Below are positions 10,201-18,225 of a stretch of 64,000 bases of DNA, piece after piece. The stretch spans positions 372,001-436,000 of the forward strand of contig JAUIRK010000763.1 of assembly GCA_030549495.1 (NCBI GenBank). Reading direction: 5' to 3'. Within the stretch, counting starts at the first letter, position 1; every line of letters begins with the position of its first letter. The notes under the pieces were generated by a model. It did no database searches. It had not been told where the DNA came from and was given only the letters and a program-made list of their open reading frames with translations. Source of the DNA: Nectonema munidae. Its lineage: Eukaryota; Nematomorpha; Nectonematoida; Nectonematidae. The translations under genes and the position numbers were made by a program.

Positions 10201-11685
10201 GAAATTTAAAAAAACGACCACAACAAAAAGTTAACTATTTAGAATATTTAGGAAAAAATATATTTCTTAATACTTAAAAGAATCCGGTGAAGTAAAAAAA
10301 GTAGTTGTACTCTAGAAAAAAAAATGTATTATAAAGATTACATTTTTTCACTTCGCTCATTCCGGTTTTTGAAGGAAAAAAATCTCAAATTATGCAATTA
10401 TATTTTAAAAAGACATTTCTAACCGAATCAGGGCTTCGGAGTCTGAGCTGGAGCAGCACAATTTTTTCTACTAAGAGTCGGAGCCAGAGCCGGAGTCACA
10501 AATAAAAAATGCGGCTCCTCATAACTGGCTCCAAGCCATTTCATGATGTATCTAAAGTCTCACAGTTTGGCTCTGAAAATTTTAAAATCCGATCTACGCG
10601 CTAGTATGAAAGAAGATATTGTTGAAGCAGTGCTATTTTTAAGATCAGACTTATATAAATAAATTTTAAAAACATTTTATCCATCAAAAAAATGTACATA
10701 AATACATGAATTAAAAAAAATTATAATTTAAAACTATGATAAAACTGATATAGTATATACTTATATATATTACGGATGTATTTAGTATTTACACACCAAG
10801 GTGATGAAAGAGAGCGGTGCTGGAGTCAGAGCCGGAGCCATGGAAAAAAAATTTTCTCCAAAGCCCTGAACCTAATTAAAATATCCTATTCTTAACAGGG
10901 TTAGAATAGAAAATGTACTATGAAGCACTCTAATACTTCGTTATAGTACCACTATGACATAGGGATCATTAAAAATGGCCTCTCTACCCCTTTTCAAAAA
11001 CACAATAATTTTTTTCAAGTTAGTTGTCTTTCTATTTTTATATTTCAAATCCAACACGAAGCAATTATAGAACAGTATCAAATTAAATACGCTGGAAAGT
11101 CTATCTTTACTGTAGTAATATCACACTGATCTTTACACCGTTGTTTCCCCTTTGTTATTATACCAAATCATACATGGAGCAGATTTTATCCTAAACGGTA
11201 GTGGTATGTAATTGATCATAGTGAAACAAATTATGAGAGCTTATTTGGATGTCTTTATTCTTCTCCCGTGTCCAACCTCATGAGTTTTTTGAAGCTATCG
11301 ATTTTAAATCTTTATAGAAGCCTTATCCGAAGACGTCGAGCTGTTACATATGCAAAGCGAGTGGAGAGTTGTTATCGTGTGAATATGTTTTTTGCAAAGT
11401 TTCTCTCTGCCTTAACTGTTCCTTTGTTCGAAGTGTTCCAAAGAGTAATATGACTTCACTTAAATTTTCATTTCTTACGGAAGCATACATCTTTTTTCTT
11501 TTATAGATCAGTGGTTCTGTCCCTCTCATTATTGCAGCATCTGTCAGAGAAATTCTTCCAAATTTTGCACATTTTGCCTAAAAGCTTTTTGCAAAATTCA
11601 TTTCAAAAAATGTAAATCTCTTGTTTTTTCTTCCGGTAAATTATATGATCCCAAATTAAAGTGTCCCAATATCCATGATATTTGA
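1092..11685 (+). CDS. NSD-family histone H3 lysine-36 methyltransferase, 3' part of gene (9 exons)
   Basis: This is a nuclear chromatin enzyme that transfers methyl groups from S-adenosylmethionine to H3K36. Domain order, read from the sequence, is PHD finger, PWWP, AWS, SET, post-SET, then the C-terminal Cys/His PHD-like module that marks NSD1/2/3 proteins. Exons: 1092-1254, 1819-2030, 2108-2220, 5023-5274, 5325-5446, 6305-6439, 8480-8595, 11318-11444 and 11507-11685. Phases agree at every junction except exon 6 to 7. The stop is TGA at 11683-11685, and AATAAA occurs at 11771 and 11789. Earlier exons (N-terminal PWWP and first PHD fingers in the family) must lie left of the window. Introns range from 50 bp (5275-5324) to 2.8 kb and hold several transposons. 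ASH1 and SETD2 share AWS-SET but lack this flanking PHD-PWWP arrangement, so NSD is the best call; which vertebrate paralogue it resembles most cannot be said. Confidence 0.9.
1255..1818. other. NSD intron (1255-1818)
   Basis: AT-rich intron with GTACGT donor and TTTACTAG acceptor. A short GCAGACGATTCGTC motif near 1357-1370 recalls the TCGTCTGC repeats of the TTAA MITEs described below, but no terminal repeats are seen. Nothing else is recognised. Confidence 0.6.
1819..2030 (+). CDS. NSD exon 2: PWWP domain
   Basis: Starts [16 protein letters not shown] and continues with '[15 protein letters not shown]' and 'VYRFAEGD'. These are the beta-barrel motifs of the second NSD PWWP domain, which binds methylated H3K36 nucleosomes. 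The signature is WWPG in place of PWWP, as is usual in NSD proteins (WWPA/WWPG). The donor AAAAG|GTTTTC is weak but keeps phase 1 with the next acceptor. Confidence 0.85.
2108..2220 (+). CDS. NSD exon 3: PWWP C-terminal helices and linker
   Basis: Acceptor ATTTTAG after a 77-bp intron. The translation '[20 protein letters not shown]' is the alpha-helical tail of the PWWP (the family has a similar KALEEA...RxxELK stretch). It then runs basic and ends 'FTFIK', like the family's 'YKFIK' just before the AWS linker. It ends in phase 0 before GTATTT. Confidence 0.8.
4676..4929. mobile_element. TTAA-flanked piggyBac-type MITE, interrupted by a second MITE
   Basis: It begins TTAA|CCCATTTACAGCC and carries the same interior as the copies at 37676 and 53160, including three spaced TCGTCTGC motifs. 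Its right end is split. At its internal CC-TTAA-ATG site a second element (4801-4917) is inserted, after which the outer element resumes with TTAAATGCGTAAA, a mutated form of the ATGGGTTAA terminus. TTAA targets and CCC...GGG ends are the hallmarks of piggyBac-mobilised elements. Confidence 0.75.
4801..4917. mobile_element. Inner TTAA MITE (117 bp) nested in the 4676 copy
   Basis: Perfect terminal inverted repeats CCCGTTAACG ... CGTTAACGGG, flanked by TTAA on the left (4797-4800) and TTAT on the right. Inside are two reverse-complement copies of the TCGTCTGC motif family (CAGACGATATC near 4822, GCAGACGA near 4874). It appears to be a related subfamily that used a TTAA inside its older relative. 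Confidence 0.75.
5023..5274 (+). CDS. NSD exon 4: AWS domain and start of SET
   Basis: Acceptor GTTTTAG, donor AAAAG|GTTTAA. The AWS zinc cluster reads [20 protein letters not shown], then '[17 protein letters not shown]'. The seven-Cys AWS pattern is present, but the first loop is shorter than in vertebrate NSD proteins, which have several residues between the CNC and the next Cys. SET-N follows with '[14 protein letters not shown]', containing the GWGL motif of the cofactor pocket. Confidence 0.88.
5325..5446 (+). CDS. NSD exon 5: SET core (GEFVxEYVGE block)
   Basis: Lies 50 bp beyond exon 4, the shortest intron here. It reads [20 protein letters not shown], then '[11 protein letters not shown]'. 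The EYVGE and DFYxLxLD blocks match NSD SET domains and include the Tyr of the FY pair that lines the lysine channel. It ends in phase 2 (CG|) and joins exon 6 as R-I-I-D-A-G-P-K. Confidence 0.88.
5447..6304. other. NSD intron (5447-6304) with a possible Helitron-type terminus
   Basis: AT-rich. From 6004 a TCTATATAATAATAG stretch followed by GCTAGC is preceded by A. The same string occurs at 50155. Helitrons insert between A and T and start with TC, so this may be a Helitron 5' end, but no 3' hairpin-CTRR end was found. Confidence 0.35.
6305..6439 (+). CDS. NSD exon 6: SET core with NHSCDPN motif
   Basis: The acceptor chosen is TTTAAG|TATTATAG, because it restores the family sequence [10 protein letters not shown] in frame. 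The exon carries '[12 protein letters not shown]', the S-adenosylmethionine-binding NHSC motif that also forms part of the pseudoknot, then '[10 protein letters not shown]'. The nearest donor is AAAAAA|GTGTAT, ending the exon in phase 2, which does not match the next exon's phase. Confidence 0.85.
6440..8479. other. NSD intron (6440-8479) carrying a hAT relic
   Basis: Two TTTCCCGGGAA palindromes lie close together near 6532 and 6574. Around 7592-8130 there is a hAT transposase relic, annotated separately. The remaining sequence, including 6600-7500, shows no recognisable coding signal. Confidence 0.5.
7592..8130 (-). mobile_element. hAT transposase C-terminal relic with putative 3' end
   Basis: Minus-strand translation of about 8070-7940 gives '[15 protein letters not shown]' and then an ER-containing stretch. 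This is the hAT dimerisation-domain pattern (FPxLSxxARxIL...SERxFS). Downstream on the same strand a C-rich stretch leads to a TAGAACCCTGCGCGGGAG end near 7592-7609, which resembles a hAT terminal repeat. The matching other terminus was not identified, so limits are approximate. The fragment is frameshifted and short. Confidence 0.5.
8480..8595 (+). CDS. NSD exon 7: end of SET and post-SET zinc cluster
   Basis: Acceptor TTTTATAG, donor GAG|GTTTAT. It reads [13 protein letters not shown], the ELTFNY block with the catalytic-site Tyr, then '[13 protein letters not shown]', the post-SET CxCxxxxC zinc ligands. It ends in phase 0 and joins exon 8. Its start phase (needs one carried base) conflicts with exon 6 (carries two). 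Confidence 0.88.
8596..11317. other. NSD intron (8596-11317)
   Basis: 2.7-kb AT-rich intron. A hAT MITE lies at 10429-10868. A GAGCGAAGTGAAA motif near 9963 has a reverse-complement partner near 10349. Otherwise nothing is recognisable. Confidence 0.55.
10429..10868. mobile_element. hAT-type MITE (440 bp) with 8-bp target duplication
   Basis: Starts CAGGGCTTCGGAG and ends with the near-complement CTCCAAAGCCCTG. The flanks AACCGAAT (10421-10428) and AACCTAAT (10869-10876) match at seven of eight bases, the 8-bp duplication typical of hAT transposition. The interior is rich in GGAGTCGGAGCC-like repeats near both ends and has no transposase frame, so it is non-autonomous. Confidence 0.8.
11318..11444 (+). 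CDS. NSD exon 8: first half of the C-terminal PHD-like module
   Basis: Acceptor TTTATAG, donor AAAGA|GTAATA. The useful frame reads [20 protein letters not shown], then '[14 protein letters not shown]'. Cys spacing follows the NSD C-terminal finger (CxxC...GxLxxC...C). The position usually filled by the AYHxxC His reads differently here, so one zinc ligand may be changed. Phase 0 in, phase 1 out. Confidence 0.75.
11507..11685 (+). CDS. NSD terminal exon 9: C5HCH module and stop
   Basis: A 62-bp intron precedes it. It reads '[15 protein letters not shown]', then '[14 protein letters not shown]', the W-x-CPxHxCxxC ... FCxxCxxxFCxxH signature unique to the NSD C-terminus, which binds partner proteins and histone tails. 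The frame stays open to TGA at 11683-11685, giving a short tail. A possible donor at 11636 (CCG|GTAAAT) would allow a further exon, but the stop and nearby AATAAA signals favour termination here. Confidence 0.75.
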
Positions 11686-11770
11686 TAGAAAATAATATTT
11701 AGAAAGAATATATTTACTCCGTAGTTTTTATCCACATACATCATATCATATTTTTCTATACAAAGCTTTT

Positions 11771-11794
11771 AATAAATGTTTCATTTTTAATAAA
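11771..11794 (+). terminator. Putative poly(A) signals of the NSD gene
   Basis: Two AATAAA hexamers (11771-11776 and 11789-11794) lie 86-110 bp after the predicted stop, in AT-rich sequence followed by T-rich stretches. In such AT-rich DNA AATAAA is common by chance, so this is only supportive. Confidence 0.45.
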
Positions 11795-11799
11795 CTTTT

Positions 11800-12917
11800 T
11801 ATTGCAAATTTTTTTCAGACCGAATTTTTATTACGACTTGTGAAGTCTGTTTAGCTTTTATTTAACGAAAATATCATTTTTTGATAAGGTTGGCGGATTT
11901 TGGCGCAATAATGAAGGAATTGTAATCGGGCATATTAACCCCTTAATTAAGTGAAAATTTAGTCAACTTTCTCTAAGAGCTCAAGTATTAAAAGACTGTT
12001 TTTTCAAGAACTGAACTTAAAATTTGATTATCCATTGTATATTTTATTGTTTCAAGTTGTTTTTCAATGTCTACAATATTTTAGCTCTCAAATGAAATGA
12101 AACTTAAAATTAACATGTTCATTTTTTTATAGGGATAAAGAGATATTTCCGTAATTAAACTTGATTTGATTTACATGTGCTAATACGATAGAAAGTGATC
12201 ACTTTATTCCAAGTTTTTTAATATTTATTTGTGAGTGGATTTTGCTTTCATAGCGACATTTCCTGTAATTATTATGCTGCATTGAAATTTATTGTTAATA
12301 AAATCATGTTCTTTATTTTTCACTCAATATGTCGGTGTTGAGTAAAAGTAGAACTTCCGATTTTTTGCCCAAAAATGACACAAAACATAAGGTAAGTGCA
12401 GGGTCAGAGAGCCTATTCTTGTTCATAATTGATACATTCTATGACATCTTTAAAAATTCTTTGATAGCCAGTTTTTGTCTTTATTTACGTGTGTTTAAAA
12501 AGTCGTTTTAAATTAAAAAAAATGTTCACCTAGAAATAAACCTTCATTACAATTTAACGTCTTACAGTTTTTTCCCACTAAAAAAGTATGGATAAGTATT
12601 TACTTTGTATTTACTTCTTACATTACCAAGATGTGTCAATTGTTAAAAGTATGCTTTTATAGCACGTTTAGATAGATACTATATGACGCTACTCATCTCT
12701 CTGTATGCCAAAATTGTTGATTGCCTCGTGAAAAAGTTGCCCACTCTTCATAAAAAAAATTTTCTTTGAAATTTTTTTCTCTGTTGAAGATTTCTCATTA
12801 TTTATGAATATATTTTGCGACAACCGTTTCTAGAAGTTTTTTTAACTTCATATAAATCAAAATCTTGCTTACTTTTGATTCAATGAAGTTTTTGTTGGGC
12901 ATGTGTTGCGACATCAT
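11800..12917. other. Intergenic AT-rich DNA with one possible orphan exon
   Basis: Nothing recognisable apart from the open frame at 12329-12391. It starts with ATG, reads MSVLSKSRTSDFLPKNDTKH plus K, and stops exactly at a textbook donor AAG|GTAAGT. No acceptor-linked continuation was found, so it could be the first coding exon of a small gene or chance. Confidence 0.3.
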
Positions 12918-15464
12918 ACATAAGCTTCAGTTTTAAAGAAAATGACGGCTTTATAGAGGTGTCCCATTTAGTGAAAATATGGTTGATAATAATTAAATTA
13001 GCTGGCAACATTTATTTATAATATATGTTATAAGATCGCTTAATCCAAAGTTAAATCTATCATATTTCTTGATTAAATATAAAACTAAAAAAATGATTTT
13101 CAAGAGATAAAGTAACTTCAGTTTTTTGTAACGGATAATTTGAATCATCATCGTCACTTTCAAGATCTGCTTGCTCTGGTAAATAGTTGGCAATATGTTT
13201 TTTTTCCATTCATTAGAGTCACCTTCAATTGACAGGTCTTTATCAAAGTATAAATCAACATTTTCTATTTCAAAATCATTAGTTAATTGATGAACTTGAG
13301 CATCATCGACATCATCATCATTAACCTCTTTATGCATTTCTAAATCCAACTGAAGAAAAACATTTCTTTTTTCGATAAAGTGCTTTGAATGGTCTAATAA
13401 CACCGTGATCAAGGGGTTGAAGTACAGATATAGTGTTGGGGGTAAAAACTTGAGAGTAACGTTGCTGAGTCTTATATCTTGTGTTTGAGGTGCAGCATTA
13501 TCAAGAAACATTAATATTTTACACCGTTAAGTTTCATTTTATCGTTTACGTGACCTGTTGAACATATTGAAATCAGAACACTCTGAGCTCCTTCTTGCTT
13601 ATCTTGTGGACATATTTGTCATCTTCAACCAACTGAACTTGAGACTCCAAGGAAAGGATTCAAACTTGCTCAGCCATTGTGACTCAATACATGCATTTTT
13701 AACCAAATTGGAGCTGTATAAGAAAAGAGTGAGTGTAGGAAAATTTATGATGTTTCCATCATTGAATGAAGTTCTTGAAATCATGGATCACTTGTCTCAG
13801 CTAGATGATGAATTTAGCCGTTACTTTCCTGACTTAAGTCCTCAGCATGCAGGATTACCAAAAAACCGTTGTTATGTCAGGTTGATGATGTGTTAGAAGA
13901 CGCACAAGAGGAGTTCATTGCGCTTATCTACGATTCAACAGACAAGAATGTGTTCCACCCAAACTCCTTTTCTAGTTTCTCGAGTTCAATGATGGAATCA
14001 TATCCAAAAATAAGTGATCTGGCAGTTCGAGTTCTTTTGCTTCAACCTACCTGTGCGAAAGTGAGTTTTCTGCATTACTTGCAATAAAAACAAAATCAAG
14101 GAACAAGCTGTCTGTGAAAGATGATTAAATGTGTGCACTGAGCCAAGGATTCTTGAGCTGGTTGTTCAAAAACAAAAACACAAAAACACCATTGAGAAAT
14201 ATAAAGTGAAATACTTTTTTGCAACCAATGAAAAGTTTCATTCACTACTGCTTTTGTGATTTTTTTGTGTTTTATTCATACAGGTTTAGTGAATTTTTTA
14301 TTCATGCATGTGCTTGCAAGCTCAAAAATAGGGCAGGCATTATAAAGATAGTTTTGCGTACAATACCTACAAACAAGTATAACAACATTAACATAACATT
14401 TTTCCTATGAACAGAGAGAAATGTTTTCTGATTTCATATAAATAGGCCTACAGCTTAATCAGCATAACAGTGCAAGGCATTTTACATGAATATATTCATT
14501 TTTTGCAGAAAAATCTTTTATTAATTTTTCTGGCTTAACCCATTTCGTTGTAGGGGTTCACAGGTCAAAAAGTGTCTGGAAAGGGGGGAGCGGGACAAAA
14601 AATGTTGGTAGGCACTGAACTAAAGCATTCGAAATAAAATTGTATTTGTCTATCTATCACTAAGGGCTTAAGTTTTTTAATGTTAAACTGCATGCCATCA
14701 TGGCAAACAGTATTTTCTTTTGATTTTTAACGGAGAGAGTTTTGTCTGGTAAAGCACGAAAAAATAAACCTGTCTCATCAAAGTTGAAGATGTTATCTGG
14801 TGAGCTTTAGTAACTTCTTGTGTTAGATTCTCCACATAGTTTATATGCATTAACAGAATAACGAATATGCGATCTGTTCATCCATCTATTTGATGTTTTT
14901 TAAATTGATTTGCAAATAGAGACCAAAAAACAGATCGGCATTGTGCGAACAGCGCAAAATCACTTCCATACTATATCGTTTATGTCAAAATACTTGCAGT
15001 TTGTATCAAATATTTGTTTTTTTAGATTTACCTTAGTTTCATACTAACTTTTTCGAAGTATATCTCCTACCGTTGACTTACCAATTCTATATTTTTCAAC
15101 AAGGTCTCTCTTTGACAATTTTGGGACTGTATCGTTGACTTTAATTAGTTTGACCGTATCTTCAAGTGATAACTCTTTACGAGAACGTTTTGTTGAGCGT
15201 GACGTGAGAAAATTGGAAATAGTAATGGTCATGAGAATTGCTTTAGTTTGAGTAAGCTTGCTAATTTACTCAAGCTTTGATTTAATCAAGAGATGTATCA
15301 TTTGTAGCATGGTGATTAGCAATTTGTGTGTGTGTGTCAACGTGGTCTTCTCAGATATGAAAAAACAATTTTTGCAATAGCTGTTAAATTGCTATATCGT
15401 GTGTCAGGATTTTTAAAACAGCCGGTTTTATGGGGGACCGGTATAGAGAAGTTTCACTGTATAT
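12918..15464 (-). mobile_element. Tigger/pogo DNA transposon, interrupted by a hAT insertion
   Basis: Three minus-strand pieces of one Tigger transposase are in order. At 15232-15044 is the CENP-B-type N-terminal helix-turn-helix (KRSRKELSLEDTVKLIK, then 'LVEKYRIGKSTV'). At about 14830-14620 is the catalytic core with 'FNFDETGLFFRALPDKTL' and 'IKKLKPLVI'. At 13560-12993 it resumes with 'KILMFLDNAAPQTQDIRL' and 'VTLKFLPP', containing the second catalytic Asp. The right terminus is CAGTGAAACTTCTCTATACC (reverse strand, ending near 15462) followed by TA. The left terminus near 12918 is degenerate. The frame is broken in several places, so it is inactive. Confidence 0.8.
13557..14616 (+). mobile_element. 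hAT (ZBED5-like) fragment inserted in the Tigger element
   Basis: The plus-strand frame reads 'LKSEHSELLLAYLVDIF', 'LNLRLQGKD' and 'LELYKKRVSVGKF', then 'LDDEFSRYFPDLS', and further on 'LCESEFSALLAIKTKSRNKL'. This is the usual order of a ZBED5/FAM200-type hAT transposase. The LLLHTEVRW-to-LAYL segment is missing, so the copy has an internal deletion. It ends at GGTAGGCACTG (14616) next to AACTAAAG. The left terminus and its matching duplication are gone, together with a small part of the Tigger core. Confidence 0.75.
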
Positions 15465-17313
15465 CTAAACTTTTGATTTATATAATTTTTCTTTGTATTT
15501 TTTGTCGGATATAAGTGCTTATGAATTCACATTTGTGGTTAACCACAAATAATGTCTACATTCTGATTGAACGTAATCGATTATCTTGTTTTTATTTCGC
15601 ATTTGGGAACAGAGGTCCCCTATGCCTGGAAACAATTTTTTAATTTGAAAAAAAGTTGTAGATTGAATATGAATTTGTTACTTTAGAAATTTAAATTTAT
15701 AAAAAAAATGTTTTCTTTAACTATATCTTTTTCAATTGGTGAATAAAATCCCATCAATATGCGCTTCAAAACTAGAAATTCATGATCAGATATATAGCAA
15801 ATAGATCAATCTGTATTAATAATAATAGTATTGATAAATTTAAGAAGTATGCACTTTTGCGCGTGAGCAAGATTGGTTAGACACTGGGTTTCGATGAATC
15901 AAGTTCTTGGATTCGATCCACGATCAAGCCTCCTTCTTTATAGTTCGCTACAAGCGCGGAGCAATTGTGTCTTCTTGATAAAAACGCACCACTGTAATTT
16001 CACTTTTGAAATTATAAATTAATAAATAATAATAATTCATTGCATACCATAAAAATTTGTTTTATTTTTCCAATTTTCTATAAAAAAAAACTTACAATAA
16101 TTTCAAGTGGAAGTTAAGAATAATAATAAATAGGAAAATATAGCCGCACTTAGTGAGGTTTATGAAACTTTAAAAATTAATGATTTATGAAAAACTTATC
16201 AATTTTAAAAAACTTAAAATTATGTATCACAAAGGCTAGATAAAAATAATTTAATTTGAAAATGGTCTTACCAAAAAAGTGTCTGAATATAAATATGTAA
16301 ATATCCACACTCCAGTAAAATGAGAAAAAATGGAGAAGAATGGATGCTTAAATATGCAAAGTTTTATCTTTGCTTTGCTTTTAGTTCACATGTTTTCTTT
16401 TACTGGTGAAAGGGACTTGTCAGCCGTCTATGTTTATCCCTGGTGAAGACACTATTGGAATAGAACGAAATCACATTCTGAAATGAACACATCCACAGCC
16501 CGCATCATATTTCCAATTGTCAACGCATACCAGAGATCTACAAAATACGCGTCGGTTAGTTCGGGCATCTAAAATCGTAATTAACGGTTCGGACGCACGT
16601 GTTGAAAATTTTATTTGGACTCTATTAGGATTTCAAAAGCAAGTTTCCCGTTTTTGATAAGTTTTTTAATTGCGTTTGTTTTAGCTATTCATTTTTATTC
16701 TTTCTTTATTAAGTAGAAATTCACTCACAAATCCAGGATCATAAGTTAATTTTATTTTAGAATGATACCTTTCTTAAATATTATAATGTAATGTATGTTG
16801 AATGAATGAATGATAATAGATCACAAATGTTAGCTTGAAATTCATACAGTTCACACAAATCGGCAAAATTCAGGTGGGATTAGTCCAGGCATTGAATCTC
16901 CGAATTAGCCGGCTGATAACTTAAATTTTATTCGGGTTCGTTTCGGATAGACCAAAAAAAAATTTCGTGCTGTTTATTATGAAAGAAAACGTATGTTTCA
17001 GATCTCTGACTATGCAAGTGGGAAATAACTTGGCTCAATCGATCTAAAATCTATAATCCACATGCTGAAGCCAACAACAACTAAAGGTTTTTAAACACAG
17101 CTAAATTTACCCCTGTTTATCGTTGTTGTTTTAGAAGTTCCCTGCGTCTAAAAGAATATCTTAAATAAATATTTTTAACTCACAGATCTCGATAATAATG
17201 GGATAACGTAATCTAGAAGAGTTTAACAAAAATTACAACAGAAATCACATGTATCAATCAAAATTACTATGATTAAATATGAATGGTAAAATCATCTTTC
17301 ATTTATTGATTTA
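15465..17313. other. Intergenic DNA with one SINE
   Basis: AT-rich. A tRNA-like SINE at 15858-15985 is listed separately. No exon is recognised. Confidence 0.5.
15858..15985 (+). repeat. tRNA-derived SINE (family 1)
   Basis: An A-box-like TGGTTAGACAC (15874-15884) and a B box GGATTCGATCC (15909-15919) have the spacing of an internal RNA polymerase III promoter. The 3' body (TATAGTTCGCTACAAGCGC ... GCAATTGTG) is shared with the minus-strand copy near 29985-30095, showing a dispersed family. No intact tRNA cloverleaf is formed, so it is a SINE and not a tRNA gene. Confidence 0.7.
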
Positions 17314-17340
17314 AATAATAATAATAATAATAATAATAAT
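17314..17340. repeat. (AAT)n microsatellite
   Basis: About nine uninterrupted AAT units. A simple repeat of no coding value. Confidence 0.95.
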
Positions 17341-18094
17341 AGCATAATTGTTTTAATAAAAATGTGCATTTAAAAAATGAATTAATTTTTTTGTGATTCC
17401 ACAAACTAAAATACATTCTTAAAAAAGAGGTGCAGTCATACGAATATCTTAATCATTATTGATATTATCAAAAATACTTTCAATGCGTTAAAAGAAATGA
17501 GATCGAAAATAGCGGAAAAAACAAAATGGAAGATTTTGAACGAATAAAGTAAACAAAACAAAAAAGTAAATAATGCTCTGTGTGTTTGTGCGAATTTGAA
17601 AGTTTAATAAAAAAAAAGCAAGAATAGTGACGCCATGTTTTAAAATGGTGTGTGTGTGGGTGGGTTTAGCGTCATCGTATCACAGTAATTTGGAGACTTG
17701 TTTTTCGAAATTCTGTAACTAATAAGGATGCTTGGCTGTCTTTGATTCAGTCAGGCACTGGCCTACTTTTTAAACTCTTTTGCCTGCAAAAGACATGACC
17801 TTGAATTTTTGGCAAATAAATATGGAGGTGGTTTTTCCATCGTTAAATCGTTGTCTACCAATACTGTGTCTGTATAATTTGGCAAGTCCATGTTTGCCAA
17901 TTTATTGTCTACATTTTCAACGCAATTTGAAACCTTAATAGAAATATTTTAATTATTAATAATCTTCTAAAGTTCCATGGTCTTATCATGCCATCTCAAG
18001 AGGAAGAACGCCTTGGAATAAAATTCACTTCTTTCGGTTCATCATTTACTCTTGTCATGCCCTCTTCATATCTGCAGATTTTTTATTTGTCGGT

Positions 18095-18225
18095 ATTGCA
18101 TCCAAGTGAAGAATAATCTTCCATAGTTGGACAGATGGTAGGGATGAGCACAAACAGGTATCGAACCCAGACCAACTGGATAGACGTTCCCACCTACGCT
18201 CCCACCACCAAGGCATACGCCGACA
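18095..18225 (-). repeat. tRNA-derived SINE (family 2)
   Basis: On the minus strand, TGCCTTGGTGGTGGGAGCG (18198-18216) holds the A-box region, and GGTTCGATACC (reverse of 18157-18167) is the B box. The body ends with ACCATCTGTCCAACT and a GAAGATTATTCTTC stretch. The copy at 52984-53125 has the same CCAGTTGG-CTGGGTTCGAT core and ACCATCTGTCCA tail. Confidence 0.7.

Noticed and set aside
9963-10361. Inverted GAGCGAAGTGAAA words about 390 bp apart
   Set aside because: Too short, with no matching flanks or duplication, so not called as an element.
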